Assembly: GCF_009193185.1 (NCBI RefSeq)
Contig: NZ_VUKF01000013.1
Span: forward strand, 38,962-102,961
Length of the DNA stretch: 64,000 nucleotides
Origin: Georgenia thermotolerans
GTDB lineage: Bacteria; Actinomycetota; Actinomycetes; Actinomycetales; Actinomycetaceae
Reading direction: 5' to 3'
The position numbers and the translations under genes were made by a program. Of this stretch, positions 35,910 to 44,634 are shown one piece after another. Under the pieces are notes generated by a model that did not search any database, was not told the DNA's origin, and saw only the letters and a program-made list of their open reading frames with translations. Position 1 is the first letter of the stretch. Each line of letters begins with the position of its first letter.

Positions 35910-35923
35910 GTTACTCGTGTAAC
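35910..35923. promoter_or_regulatory. 14-bp palindromic operator candidate
   Basis: GTTACTCGTGTAAC, a perfect GTTAC-N4-GTAAC palindrome 50 bp upstream of the AraC-family gene. It is the third copy in this gap. Confidence 0.7.
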
Positions 35924-35973
35924 TACTCTTCGTGCCGAGTGCACACCCGTGGCGCTACAAGGAGGTACCCCCA

Positions 35974-36897
35974 ATGCCGATGGCCGCCCTCACCGCTGAG
36001 CTCTCCCGGTCGTCCGCCACCACGACGAGCGACTCCCGGGCGGCCCGCCCGGCCAGCCGCCGCCTCGACCGCCTGGACATCATCCAGCTCGGCACCGGCA
36101 GCTGGCACTTCCCCGCGTCGCTGCCCACCCACCGGCGCTACGTGCTCGCCGCCTATGTCCTGCGAGGCGCCCTGCGGGTCGGCCACGGAGACCACGGCTT
36201 GTCCCTGTCCCAGGGCCAGTTCACGACCGTGTGGAGCGGCACCGCCGCCCGGCTCGAGGTCGGCGACAGCGCCGAAGTGCTCCTGGTGCGCATCCCCGAG
36301 GTCATGGCCGGCGAGTACGCCCCCGCATTCCGGGCGGTGGACTGCCGGCCCGTGGACGCCGACCGCGGCACCGCCGGGCTGGTCGGTCACCTGCTGCGCG
36401 GGCTGGCCGCCGACGCCGGCGAGCTGCACCCCGAGAACCCTGTACGACTGGCTCAGCACATCGTGGGCCTGCTCGCGCTGCTCTGCGCCGACGAAACCCG
36501 CGCCGCCCCGCTCGACGAGCGGGCCGCCGCCCTCCGCGCGGCCAAGGAGTACATCGAGGAGAACCTCAACTATCCCGAGCTCACCTCCGACCGGGTCGCC
36601 AGGGCGCAGAACATGTCCACCCGCACGCTGCACCGCCTCTTCGAGGCCGAGGGCCTGACGATCGCCGGCTGGATCCGCGCCCGGCGCCTGGAGCACTGCC
36701 GCGCCGAGCTGGTCGACCCGCAGATGCGCACCATCCCGGTCAGCGGCATCGGCTCCCGCTGGGGCCTGTGGGACCCCGCCCACTTCAGCCGGCTGTTCAA
36801 GGCCGCGTTCGGTGTGTCCCCGCGCGCCTACCGCACCAAGCACCTCGGGCACCGCTGCGACGAGGCGTGCCGGCCCGCCATGGCGGCCGGGGTGTGA
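35974..36897 (+). CDS. AraC-family transcriptional regulator
   Basis: 307 residues from the ATG at 35974, behind an excellent AAGGAGG. A cupin-like N-terminal sensor region (VLAAYVLRGALRVGHGDHGL) leads to a C-terminal AraC double HTH at about residues 195-295 (LTSDRVARAQNMSTRTLHRL; FGVSPRAYRTKHLG). In the second HTH, ISGIGSRWGLWDPAHFSRLF is replaced by SGIGSRWGLWDPAHFSRLFK, a normal variant. It stands between VOC gene A and the C4-sugar operon 115 bp downstream, both likely targets. Confidence 0.9.
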   Translation: MPMAALTAELSRSSATTTSDSRAARPASRRLDRLDIIQLGTGSWHFPASLPTHRRYVLAAYVLRGALRVGHGDHGLSLSQGQFTTVWSGTAARLEVGDSAEVLLVRIPEVMAGEYAPAFRAVDCRPVDADRGTAGLVGHLLRGLAADAGELHPENPVRLAQHIVGLLALLCADETRAAPLDERAAALRAAKEYIEENLNYPELTSDRVARAQNMSTRTLHRLFEAEGLTIAGWIRARRLEHCRAELVDPQMRTIPVSGIGSRWGLWDPAHFSRLFKAAFGVSPRAYRTKHLGHRCDEACRPAMAAGV

Positions 36898-37012
36898 ACG
36901 CGGCGCGGAGCGTCAAGCACCAGTCCGGTACACGCAAGAAGCCCGGCCGGGGCCACTCCAGGCTGGGAGGAGGGGCGCACCGCGCCCACGACACGATCAG
37001 GAAGGACGGTCC

Positions 37013-38158
37013 GTGAGGGAACTACAGGTCGCGCTCATCGGTGGCGGTTTCATGGGCAGGGCGCACAGCCTCGCCTATGCGGTGGCCCCGCTCGCCGCCG
37101 ATCTGGGCGCGAGGATCGTCCCGGAAGTGCTCGTCGACGTCGACGCCGACCTCGCGGCGCGCCAGGCCCGCCAGCTCGGCTGGCGCCGCAGCGGCACAGA
37201 CTGGCGCGCGGCGATCACGGACCCGGCGATCGACATTGTGGACATCTGCACGCCCCCGCAGTTCCACGAGGAGATCGCCCTGGCCGCGATGGCGGCCGGC
37301 AAGCACGTGTTCTGCGAGAAGCCGATCAGCAACAGCGCCGAGGAGTCCCGGCGCATGGCCGCCGCCGCCCGGGAGGCCGGCGTGGTGACCCAGGTGGGCT
37401 TCAACTACCGGCACACTCCGGCCATCTCCTTCGCCAGGCAGCTACTGGACTCCGGCAAGCTCGGGGCGCCGTTGCAGTTCCGCGGCGCCTACCTGCAGGA
37501 GACCGCCTTCGGCGCCGACCCGCACCGGTGGCGCGCCAAGCGGGCCACCGGCGGCTCCGGGATGGTAGGGGACATCGGCTCCCACGTCATCGACATGGCC
37601 GAGATGCTCCTCGGCGACGTCGTGCGCGTCGCCGCCCGCGTGCGCGCCTGGGTGCCCGGCACCGAGGGTTGGACTGACGAGAGCGTGCGCCTCGGCGAGG
37701 ACCTCGTGGACGACGGCGGCGTGTGGGTCGCCGAGTTCGCCTCCGGTGTCATCGGCAGTTTCGCCGTCAACGCCGCCGCCTCCGGCCGGAAGAACCAGGT
37801 GCGCTTCGAGCTCGACGCCACCCGCGGGGCGGTGGAGTTCAACTGGAACGACAAGGAGCTCCTGCGGGTCTCCTACACCGACGAGTCGGCCGACCACCGG
37901 GGCTTCCGCACCATCCACACCAACGACCAGCACCCCGACGGGTGGTGGCGCCTGGCCGGGCTGGGCACCGGGTACGTGGACGTCTCGGCCATCCAGTTCC
38001 AAAAGTTCGTCCGCGCGATCCTTGCCGGCGGGCAGGCCAGCCCGAGCTTCGCCGACGCCGCCCACATCCAGGGCGTGGTCGAGGCCATCCACGCCGCCGC
38101 CGTCACCGACCGGTGGGTCGACGTGCCGGTCCGCACCGAGAGGAAGGTCCTCGCATGA
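37013..38158 (+). CDS. Gfo/Idh/MocA-family oxidoreductase
   Basis: 381 residues. The NAD(P)-binding motif GGGFMGRAHS is at the N-terminus, and the family Glu-Lys-Pro reads FCEKPISN near residue 102, holding the catalytic lysine. Histidine positions follow in GDIGSHVIDMAEMLLGD. Members oxidise or reduce sugar or inositol hydroxyls. The GTG at 37013 follows AGGAAGGA. It is the first gene of a seven-gene operon and overlaps the next by 4 bp. Pairing with a sugar isomerase-fold protein is common in inositol- and keto-sugar pathways. Confidence 0.92.
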   Translation: MRELQVALIGGGFMGRAHSLAYAVAPLAADLGARIVPEVLVDVDADLAARQARQLGWRRSGTDWRAAITDPAIDIVDICTPPQFHEEIALAAMAAGKHVFCEKPISNSAEESRRMAAAAREAGVVTQVGFNYRHTPAISFARQLLDSGKLGAPLQFRGAYLQETAFGADPHRWRAKRATGGSGMVGDIGSHVIDMAEMLLGDVVRVAARVRAWVPGTEGWTDESVRLGEDLVDDGGVWVAEFASGVIGSFAVNAAASGRKNQVRFELDATRGAVEFNWNDKELLRVSYTDESADHRGFRTIHTNDQHPDGWWRLAGLGTGYVDVSAIQFQKFVRAILAGGQASPSFADAAHIQGVVEAIHAAAVTDRWVDVPVRTERKVLA

Positions 38159-39156
38159 GCGCCCAGCCGCGCATCCGCTTCGGCACGAACATCATCACCT
38201 TCTTCCACCCACCGCACTGGGGTCTGCCGGCCGATCTGAGCCACCCCGAGTGGGTGGCCGCGTTCGACGCCGACCCGCGCCGCTACTTCGAGGCGATGTT
38301 CGACGGCGTGCGGGACGCCGGCCTAGAAGGCGTCGAGCTGGCCCCCGACCCGGGTGGCTGGGAGCGGGCCCTCGCCGCGTTCGGCGGCACCCGCCAGCTC
38401 GCGGACGCCCTGGAGGAGCGCGGGCTGGTGCTGACCTCCAGCTATGCCCACGGCCGCCAGCTCATCGGCAACGCCATCGAGCACCCTGACCTCGTCCCGG
38501 TCGCGGACGACGCCTTCCGCCGGCACGCCGAGTTCCTCGCCGAGATGGGCGCGGACACCATCGTGACCGGCAACCTCGCCCGCTCGCGGTTCGGCAACAA
38601 CAGCCCGGACGAGACCGCCACCGCCGCCGACTACGCGGCCCCCGTGCCGCGGGACCTCCACGAGCGGTTCGCCGACCACCTCAACCGCCTCGGCGCCATC
38701 ACCGGCGAGCTCGGCGTGCGCATCGCCATCCACACCGACGCGTTCTCGGTGTGCTCACGCAACGCGGACATCGCCACCGTCCTATCGCTGACCGACCCTG
38801 CCACCGTGCAGCTGTGCCCCGACGCCGGGCACATCACCCTCGACGGCGGGGACGCGGTCGCCGTCCTGCGCGACCACATCGACCGGATCCCCACCATGCA
38901 CTGGAAGGACTGCCACGAGCCGCTCCTGCCCCACACCCTGCGGGGCGACCAGAAGGAGCGCCACGCCGTCATGCTGACGTACTTCCGGGTGCTCGGCTCG
39001 GGCCGGGTGGACTGGCACGAGTGGATGCGGATCCTGCGCGACCACGGCTGGTCCGGGTGGGCCACCGAGGAGATCGACATGTCGCCCGACCCTGTCGGCG
39101 AGCTGCGTCAGGGGCTGGAGTACTTCCAGCGCGCGCTCGCCCCGATCTACCGGTGA
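38155..39156 (+). CDS. Sugar phosphate isomerase/epimerase-family TIM-barrel protein
   Basis: 333 residues of the xylose-isomerase-like/AP_endonuc_2 fold. Metal-ligand regions visible are EGVELAPDPG, LCPDAGHITLDGGD, MHWKDCHEPLLP and WATEEIDMSPDP, spaced as in 2-keto-myo-inositol dehydratases, tagatose/allulose 3-epimerases and similar enzymes. The reaction is not assignable. ATGA overlap with the preceding oxidoreductase and GTGA overlap with the next gene argue for a tightly coupled unit. Confidence 0.9.
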   Translation: MSAQPRIRFGTNIITFFHPPHWGLPADLSHPEWVAAFDADPRRYFEAMFDGVRDAGLEGVELAPDPGGWERALAAFGGTRQLADALEERGLVLTSSYAHGRQLIGNAIEHPDLVPVADDAFRRHAEFLAEMGADTIVTGNLARSRFGNNSPDETATAADYAAPVPRDLHERFADHLNRLGAITGELGVRIAIHTDAFSVCSRNADIATVLSLTDPATVQLCPDAGHITLDGGDAVAVLRDHIDRIPTMHWKDCHEPLLPHTLRGDQKERHAVMLTYFRVLGSGRVDWHEWMRILRDHGWSGWATEEIDMSPDPVGELRQGLEYFQRALAPIYR

Positions 39157-40316
39157 CCACCCCGCCGGCCGGCGCCCCGCGCACGCTCGCCCTCGTCGGG
39201 GACGCCACGGGCGGGTTCGAGAGCGTGCCGGAGGTGCTCGCCCGCCTTGTGGCGCTGGAGGGCGCCCGCGGCGGGGCGCTGTGCGTGTACCACCAGGGCC
39301 GCGTGGTCGTCGACGTCACGGTCGGCGACTACGCGCCCGACGGGCTCCAGCTCGTCTTCTCCGTCTCCAAGGCGCTGACCGCCCTAGTCGCGGCCCGCGC
39401 CCACGAGCGCGGCGAGCTGGACCTCGACGCCCCGCTGGCCGAGCACTGGCCGGAGCTGGCGCGCCCCGCCACTGCGGCGATCACGGCGCGCATGGTCCTC
39501 GGCCACCGCTCGGGGCTGGCCTCCCTCGACCGCGATCTCACCCTCGAGGAGGTCCTCGCCGGTGCGGACGACGCCGAGATCGCCCGCCAGCAGCCCTACT
39601 GGGAGCCAGGGACCGCCCACGGCTACCACGCGTTCACGTTCGGCACCCTGATGAACGGGCTCTTCCGCCGCGCGCTGGGCACCAGCGTGGGCGAGGCGCT
39701 GCAGCGCCACGTCGCCGAGCCGGTCGGCGCGGAGGTGTGGCTTGGCGCGCCCACCACGGTCCACTCGCGGGTGGAGCGCATCGACCCCTCCCCCGCCGCC
39801 ACCACGGCCCACCGCGCCGAGTGGGCGGCCGCCTCGGGCATCCCGGGCAGCACCACCGCCCGCATCGCACGGTTCCGCGACCTCTACAACGACCCCGCCC
39901 TGTGGGCGGCGTGCCTGCCCTCGACCAGCGGCATCGCCAGCGCCCGGGGCCTGGCAGCGGTCTTCTCCGCCGCCCTGGACGGACGGACCCTCCTCGGCCA
40001 CGACGCCCTCGCCCGCCTGCTGCGGCCGGAGGCCGAGGGCGTCGACCGCGTCCTGGGCGTCCCCATCGCGTTCGGCTCCGGCGTCCAGCTGCCCTTCCCC
40101 CAGCTGCCCCTGCTCGGCCCGGGATCCTTCGGGCACGAGGCGGCGGGCGGCTCGGCCGTCGCCGCGGACCCCGCCAGCGGCCTCGTCGTCGCCTGGACCA
40201 CCCCGAAGTCCCCCGCCATGGTCGGCGCCTCCGCCACCTTCCTCGGCATCCTCGCCACGCTGCGGCACTGCCTCGAGCGGCGCCGCCCCCACCCCGCACC
40301 CACGAAGGGCGACTGA
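39153..40316 (+). CDS. Beta-lactamase-fold serine hydrolase (class C/EstB-like)
   Basis: 387 residues. The serine-lysine motif SVSK (S-x-x-K) is near residue 70 in LQLVFSVSKALTALVAARAH. The HRSGL segment and the tyrosine region YHAFTFGTLMNGLFRRALG follow, the pattern of esterase-type members of this fold. No signal peptide, so it is cytoplasmic and is unlikely to be an antibiotic resistance enzyme. In a sugar operon it may hydrolyse an ester or lactone; the substrate is unknown. GTG at 39153 overlaps the upstream stop by 4 bp. Confidence 0.88.
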   Translation: MTTPPAGAPRTLALVGDATGGFESVPEVLARLVALEGARGGALCVYHQGRVVVDVTVGDYAPDGLQLVFSVSKALTALVAARAHERGELDLDAPLAEHWPELARPATAAITARMVLGHRSGLASLDRDLTLEEVLAGADDAEIARQQPYWEPGTAHGYHAFTFGTLMNGLFRRALGTSVGEALQRHVAEPVGAEVWLGAPTTVHSRVERIDPSPAATTAHRAEWAAASGIPGSTTARIARFRDLYNDPALWAACLPSTSGIASARGLAAVFSAALDGRTLLGHDALARLLRPEAEGVDRVLGVPIAFGSGVQLPFPQLPLLGPGSFGHEAAGGSAVAADPASGLVVAWTTPKSPAMVGASATFLGILATLRHCLERRRPHPAPTKGD

Positions 40317-40850
40317 ATGACCACGCCGACCATCGACCACATCGGGATCCTCGTGCCCAACCTCGAGGAGGGCATCGCGCGGTGGTCCCGCGCCACCGGG
40401 TACACCTTCAGCCCGATCGCCCGATACCGCACGGAGCGCTACACCGACCAGCAGAACCCGCACCCGCACTTCCACGACGCTCGCATCAGCTTCTCGCTGC
40501 AGGGCCCGCCGCGCATCGAGCTCATGGAGGCCACCGGCGCGGGCACCCACTCCGCCGCCCACCTCGGGGTGCACCACCTGGGATTCTCCGGGGTGGAGGA
40601 CTGCGCGGCGCGCCGCGCCGAGCTCGCGGCCCTGGGCGTCGGCGACGACGGCATCTCCTGGGACGCCGAGGGCCGCATCCTGCTGTGGTTCACCGACAAG
40701 GCGGCGCTGGACGGCGTGCACCTGGAGTTCGTCTCCACCCTGCCCGGCCCCGTCGTCGCCGACGACGGCGCTCCACTGCCCCGCGACCCCCACACCGGGC
40801 GGGCCGACCTGTGGGCCCCCCGCACCGCCGCCGCCCAGGTCCGGCGCTGA
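40317..40850 (+). CDS. VOC-family (glyoxalase-fold) protein B
   Basis: 177 residues, paralogue of VOC protein A at 35117-35653, with the same likely metal ligands (DHIGILVPNL, IELMEATGAG, VHHLGFSGV, HLEFVSTLPG) and the same DLWAPR tail. Its ATG directly follows the hydrolase stop. Two related VOC proteins in one cluster, one inside the operon and one at the regulator locus, suggest either two chirally distinct steps or an enzyme/ligand-sensor pair; this is speculation. Confidence 0.88.
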   Translation: MTTPTIDHIGILVPNLEEGIARWSRATGYTFSPIARYRTERYTDQQNPHPHFHDARISFSLQGPPRIELMEATGAGTHSAAHLGVHHLGFSGVEDCAARRAELAALGVGDDGISWDAEGRILLWFTDKAALDGVHLEFVSTLPGPVVADDGAPLPRDPHTGRADLWAPRTAAAQVRR

Positions 40851-40878
40851 CGCCGGACCCACCGACGAGGAGCGAAAG

Positions 40879-42603
40879 ATGACGTACCTGTTCAACGACC
40901 CGGCCCACTTCGCCGCCGAGGCCGTGCGGGGCTTCGCCGCCGCGCACCCGCAGTACGTGACGGTGGTGCACGGGGGCGTGGTCCGATCCACCGACACCCC
41001 GGCGGGCCAGCCGGCGCTCGTCATCGGCGGCGGGTCCGGCCACTACCCTGCCTTCGCCGGGTGGGTCGGCCCCGGCATGGGACACGGCGCCCCGTGCGGC
41101 AACGTGTTCGCCTCCCCCTCGGCCTCCCAGGTGTACTCGGTCGCCCGCTCGGCCGAGAGCGGCGGCGGGGTACTCCTCGGATTCGGCAACTACGCCGGGG
41201 ACGTGCTGCACTTCGGCGCCGCCGCGGAGAAGCTGCGCGCCGAGGGCATCGACGTGCGCATCGTCACCGTCAGTGACGACATCGCCTCCAACACCCCCGA
41301 CAAGCACCGCGACCGCCGCGGCATCGCCGGAGACCTGCCGGTCTTCAAGATCACCGGCGCCGCCATCGAGGCCGGCGCGGACCTGGACGAGGCCGAGCGG
41401 ATCGCCCGCAAGGCCAACGACGCCACCCGCTCCCTCGGCCTCGCCTTCGACGGCTGCACCCTGCCGGGCGCGAGCGAGCCGCTCTTCCGGGTCGCGGACG
41501 GCCAGATGGCCCTGGGGCTCGGCATCCACGGCGAGCCGGGCGTCCGGGACGTCCCGCTGGGCCGGGCCCAGGAGGTGGCCGACCTGCTCGTCGACGGCGT
41601 CCTGGCCGAGGAGCCGGCCCGCACCGGCGGCTACCGCGGGCGCGTCGCCGTCCTGCTCAACGGCCTGGGCACCGTGAAGTACGAGGAGCTGTTCGTCATC
41701 TACGACCGCGTCGCCGAGCGGCTGGCCGCACGGGGCCTGACCCCGGTGCGCCCGGAGGTCGGCGAGTTCGTCTCCAGCCTCGACATGGCCGGGCTCTCCC
41801 TGACCCTCGTCTTCCTCGACGACGAGCTCGAGCGGTACTGGCTCGCGCCGGTGGACACCCCGGCCTACCGGCGCGGGGACACCGTGCCCGGGCAGCGCAC
41901 CGCCCGCACCTGGGTGTACGAGGTGGGCGAGGAGGAGGTGCCCGCCTCGAGCCCGGAGTCCCAGCAGGTCGCCGGCCGCATCGGCGACCTGCTGGAGGTG
42001 CTGGGCCGCACCTGCCAGACACACGAGGAGACACTCGGCCAGCTCGACGCGGTGGCGGGCGACGGCGACCACGGCCAAGGCATGACGTTCGGCTCTCTCG
42101 GCGCCGCCGCGGCGGGCCGCCGGGCGCTCGAGCGGGGGGCCGGGGCCCGCACGACGCTCGTGCACGCTGGCACCGCCTGGGCCGAGGCGGCGGGCGGCAC
42201 CTCCGGCGCCCTGTGGGGCGCGGCGCTGACCGCCGCCGGCGGCACGCTCGACGACGCGGGCGGGACCGGCAACGCGCAGGTGGTGGCGGCGCTGCTGGCC
42301 GGCGCCGACGCGGTCCAGCGCCTGGGCGGGGCAAGGGTGGGCGACAAGACCATGGTCGACGCCGTCGTCCCGTTCCGGGAGACCCTGCGCCGCGAGTTCG
42401 ACCGCACCGGTGACCTGCCGGCGGCCTGCCGGGCCGCGGCGGACGCGGCCCGGCAGGCCGCCGAGGGCACCGCCGAGCTCGTCGCCCGGCTGGGCCGGGC
42501 CCGGGTCCTCGGGGAGAAGAGCCTGGGGACCCCCGACCCCGGCGCGGTGTCCTTCTCGATCCTCATGGGCGCCGTGGCCGACTACCTCGGCGCCCGGCAG
42601 TAA
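40879..42603 (+). CDS. DhaK/DhaL-fused kinase, probable tetrulose (erythrulose) kinase
   Basis: 574 residues, ATP-dependent dihydroxyacetone-kinase family. The N-terminal DAK1 domain has [15 protein letters not shown] near residue 50 and [11 protein letters not shown] near 214 with the His that binds the carbonyl substrate. The C-terminal DAK2 domain has [15 protein letters not shown] near 393 with the Asp cluster that binds Mg-ATP. The two following genes, RpiB-like and TIM-like, are the pair known from erythritol and threitol catabolism (erythrulose-phosphate isomerases). Together they imply phosphorylation of L-erythrulose or a related tetrulose rather than dihydroxyacetone. Confidence 0.88.
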   Translation: MTYLFNDPAHFAAEAVRGFAAAHPQYVTVVHGGVVRSTDTPAGQPALVIGGGSGHYPAFAGWVGPGMGHGAPCGNVFASPSASQVYSVARSAESGGGVLLGFGNYAGDVLHFGAAAEKLRAEGIDVRIVTVSDDIASNTPDKHRDRRGIAGDLPVFKITGAAIEAGADLDEAERIARKANDATRSLGLAFDGCTLPGASEPLFRVADGQMALGLGIHGEPGVRDVPLGRAQEVADLLVDGVLAEEPARTGGYRGRVAVLLNGLGTVKYEELFVIYDRVAERLAARGLTPVRPEVGEFVSSLDMAGLSLTLVFLDDELERYWLAPVDTPAYRRGDTVPGQRTARTWVYEVGEEEVPASSPESQQVAGRIGDLLEVLGRTCQTHEETLGQLDAVAGDGDHGQGMTFGSLGAAAAGRRALERGAGARTTLVHAGTAWAEAAGGTSGALWGAALTAAGGTLDDAGGTGNAQVVAALLAGADAVQRLGGARVGDKTMVDAVVPFRETLRREFDRTGDLPAACRAAADAARQAAEGTAELVARLGRARVLGEKSLGTPDPGAVSFSILMGAVADYLGARQ

Positions 42604-42623
42604 CGACACGAACGGAGCACACC

Positions 42624-43082
42624 ATGGGACTGCGCGTCATCGTCGGCGGGGACAACGCCGGGTTCAGCTATAAGGAGGCGATCAAGCGGGACCTGCAGGC
42701 ACACAATCTGGTCGATGAGGTCATCGACGTCGGCGTGACAGGCACGGACGACCTCACGTACTACCCCGACGTGGCCGTCACGGCCGCGGAGAAGATCGCC
42801 GCCGGGGAGGCCGACCGGGCCGTGCTCATCTGCGGCACCGGCCTGGGCGTGGCCATCTCGGCGAACAAGGTCCGGGGCGTACGCGCGGTCACCGCGCACG
42901 ACATCTACTCCGTGCAGCGCTCGGTGCTGTCGAACAACGCCCAGGTGCTGTGCATGGGCGAGCGGGTCATCGGGCTCGAGCTCGCCCGCACGCTGGCGAA
43001 GGAGTGGATCGGTCTGGAGTTCGACCCCACCTCCGCCTCGGCGGCGAAGGTGGACGCGATCCGCGCCTACGAGGGCTGCTGA
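42624..43082 (+). CDS. RpiB/LacAB-family sugar-phosphate isomerase (probable erythrulose-4-phosphate isomerase)
   Basis: 152 residues. The active-site cysteine region is [20 protein letters not shown]. The N-terminal phosphate-binding segment reads [12 protein letters not shown], where canonical RpiB has DHAG. With the kinase upstream and the TIM-like gene downstream, the best reading is D-erythrulose 4-phosphate to D-erythrose 4-phosphate isomerisation (DerI/EryI type) rather than ribose-5-phosphate isomerisation. It lies 20 nt after the kinase. Confidence 0.88.
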   Translation: MGLRVIVGGDNAGFSYKEAIKRDLQAHNLVDEVIDVGVTGTDDLTYYPDVAVTAAEKIAAGEADRAVLICGTGLGVAISANKVRGVRAVTAHDIYSVQRSVLSNNAQVLCMGERVIGLELARTLAKEWIGLEFDPTSASAAKVDAIRAYEGC

Positions 43083-43083
43083 G

Positions 43084-43842
43084 GTGATCTGGCTCGGCAC
43101 CAGCTGGAAGATGACCAAGACGCTCGCCGAGGCGCGGGCGTACGCCGCCGGACTCGTCGCGGCCCTCGATGGCCGCGACCTCGCCGGGCTGCAACCATTC
43201 ATCATCCCGCCGTTCACGGCCCTGACCCCCGTGGCAGACGTGCTCGTCGCCGAACCGCGGATCCTGCTCGGTGCCCAGAACGCCCACTGGGAGGACGCCG
43301 GGGCGTGGACGGGGGAGGTGTCGGTCCCGCAGGTGGCCGACGCCGGGGCCCGCCTGGTGGAGATCGGCCACTCCGAACGGCGCGAGCATTTCGCCGAGAC
43401 GATCGAGACCACCGGACTAAAGGTCCGAGCCGCGCTGCGGCACGGGCTGCACGCGCTGCTGTGCATTGGCGAGCCAGCGGAGGTGAAGGACGCTGGCGAC
43501 TCCACCGCGTACATCCTTGCGCAGGCCCGAGGCGCCCTCGGCGGCCTTACCGCGGGGGAACTCGCCAATGTCGTCATCGCATACGAACCGGTCTGGGCCA
43601 TCGGGGAGCACGGCCGCCCAGCCACCGCGGCCGAGCTCGCCGGGCCATTCGCTGCGCTGGCGGCCGAGTACGGCGGGCGCGCCGCGGGTGTCCTCTACGG
43701 CGGCTCCGTCCACCAGGGCAACGCCGCCGAACTGCTCACCATCGCCGGCGTCGAGGGCCTGTTCGTGGGCCGGGCGGCCTGGCAGCTGGAGGGCTACCTG
43801 GAGCTGCTCGAGATAGCCCAGGGGGCGGCCATCCGAGCCTGA
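43084..43842 (+). CDS. Triosephosphate-isomerase-like protein (probable erythrulose-phosphate isomerase)
   Basis: 252 residues with all TIM catalytic residues: Lys in GTSWKM, His in EIGHSERR, Glu in AYEPVWAIGEHG and the phosphate loop GVLYGGSVHQGNA. The N-terminal TSWKM replaces the canonical NWKM. That change and the kinase/RpiB neighbours point to the LerI/EryH branch that interconverts L-erythrulose 1-phosphate and D-erythrulose 4-phosphate, not to glycolytic TpiA. GTG at 43084, 1 nt after the RpiB-like stop. It ends the operon. Confidence 0.88.
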   Translation: MIWLGTSWKMTKTLAEARAYAAGLVAALDGRDLAGLQPFIIPPFTALTPVADVLVAEPRILLGAQNAHWEDAGAWTGEVSVPQVADAGARLVEIGHSERREHFAETIETTGLKVRAALRHGLHALLCIGEPAEVKDAGDSTAYILAQARGALGGLTAGELANVVIAYEPVWAIGEHGRPATAAELAGPFAALAAEYGGRAAGVLYGGSVHQGNAAELLTIAGVEGLFVGRAAWQLEGYLELLEIAQGAAIRA

Positions 43843-43878
43843 GCCACACGACATCCCCCTGGAGCAATCAGGGTCGCT

Positions 43879-44436
43879 GTGGACAACTTCCTCGACACCA
43901 CAGAGGGACGTGCCCCATCGCGGCGCAGGGAGCGGTCGTGGGACTTCTGCTACGACTACTTCCGCAACCACCGCCGGCCCACCGAGACCATGGAACTGTC
44001 ATGCCTCCATCTTGGCTACTACCTCGCTTAATGGGGGATGCTCCGGGGCTCGTCCTTTCTCTTCGGAGAGACGAATGCCCTGCACTACCAACCGGTGATC
44101 GGGGCCATCGAGCAGCACAACGTCGTCATGCGCGACTGGGACGTGCCCTTCTACCTCGATGAGGTGCGTTACGACCGCTACGAGATCGCCTGGAGTGATC
44201 TCCGCAGAGCGCTCTTACCTGAGAGCGGGCGCGGCTTGACGCTCGTCAGTAAAGTCATGATGGGCGCGTGGGGTTGTGTCCCGTCCTTCGACACGCCCCC
44301 AGCCAGCGCGGCGGTTTCGAACGTCCAGTTCCCCGCCCTGATCGCCCGCCAGAACGCCCTGCGACCCGGCACCCACACCATCGGACGCGGCACCCGCACC
44401 ACCTCTTCTCATCGAGGTGTTGCGACGACCACTTGA
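43879..44436 (+). pseudogene. Nonsense-broken gene of an unrecognised family
   Basis: An in-frame stretch opens at GTG 43879 (VDNFLDTTEGRAPSRRRERS, then WDFCYDYFRNHR, ELSCLHLGYYLA). It hits TAA near 44032 and continues in the same frame as WGMLRGSSFLFGET, FYLDEVRYDRYEIAWSDLRR and VMMGAWGCVPSFDT to about 44300. After that the sequence loses protein character. The continuity across one stop codon indicates a single nonsense change plus 3' decay. I do not recognise the family; nothing suggests it acts with the flanking sugar genes. Confidence 0.6.
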
Positions 44437-44634
44437 AACCGCCGTCGCGCGAGTCTGGTGACCGTCAGCTGGTCACGACTCGGCTAGCTCAAGCACTTCC
44501 GGCATCACTGGTAACCAGTTGCCTGTGGCTCGCCCAGCAGCATCTTCTGCTGACTTTGGGACCTCCGTGGGCCCCTGGTGGGCGCGCCACCCCACTGGCC
44601 CCTTGACCTTGCGCCGTTCCAATGAGCTCGTGGG
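44437..44634. other. Intergenic, no supported gene
   Basis: About 200 bp between the broken gene and the PfkB kinase stop. I see no family match, clear hairpin or repeat. Confidence 0.4.

Noticed and set aside
39384..42609. Large minus-strand frames (to 546 and 639 codons)
   Set aside because: Mirror frames of the hydrolase, VOC and kinase genes; repetitive Gly/Arg/Ala composition and no start context.
43084..43842. Glycolytic triosephosphate isomerase
   Set aside because: Catalytic residues are present, but the TSWKM variant and kinase/RpiB-like neighbours favour a tetrulose-phosphate isomerase.
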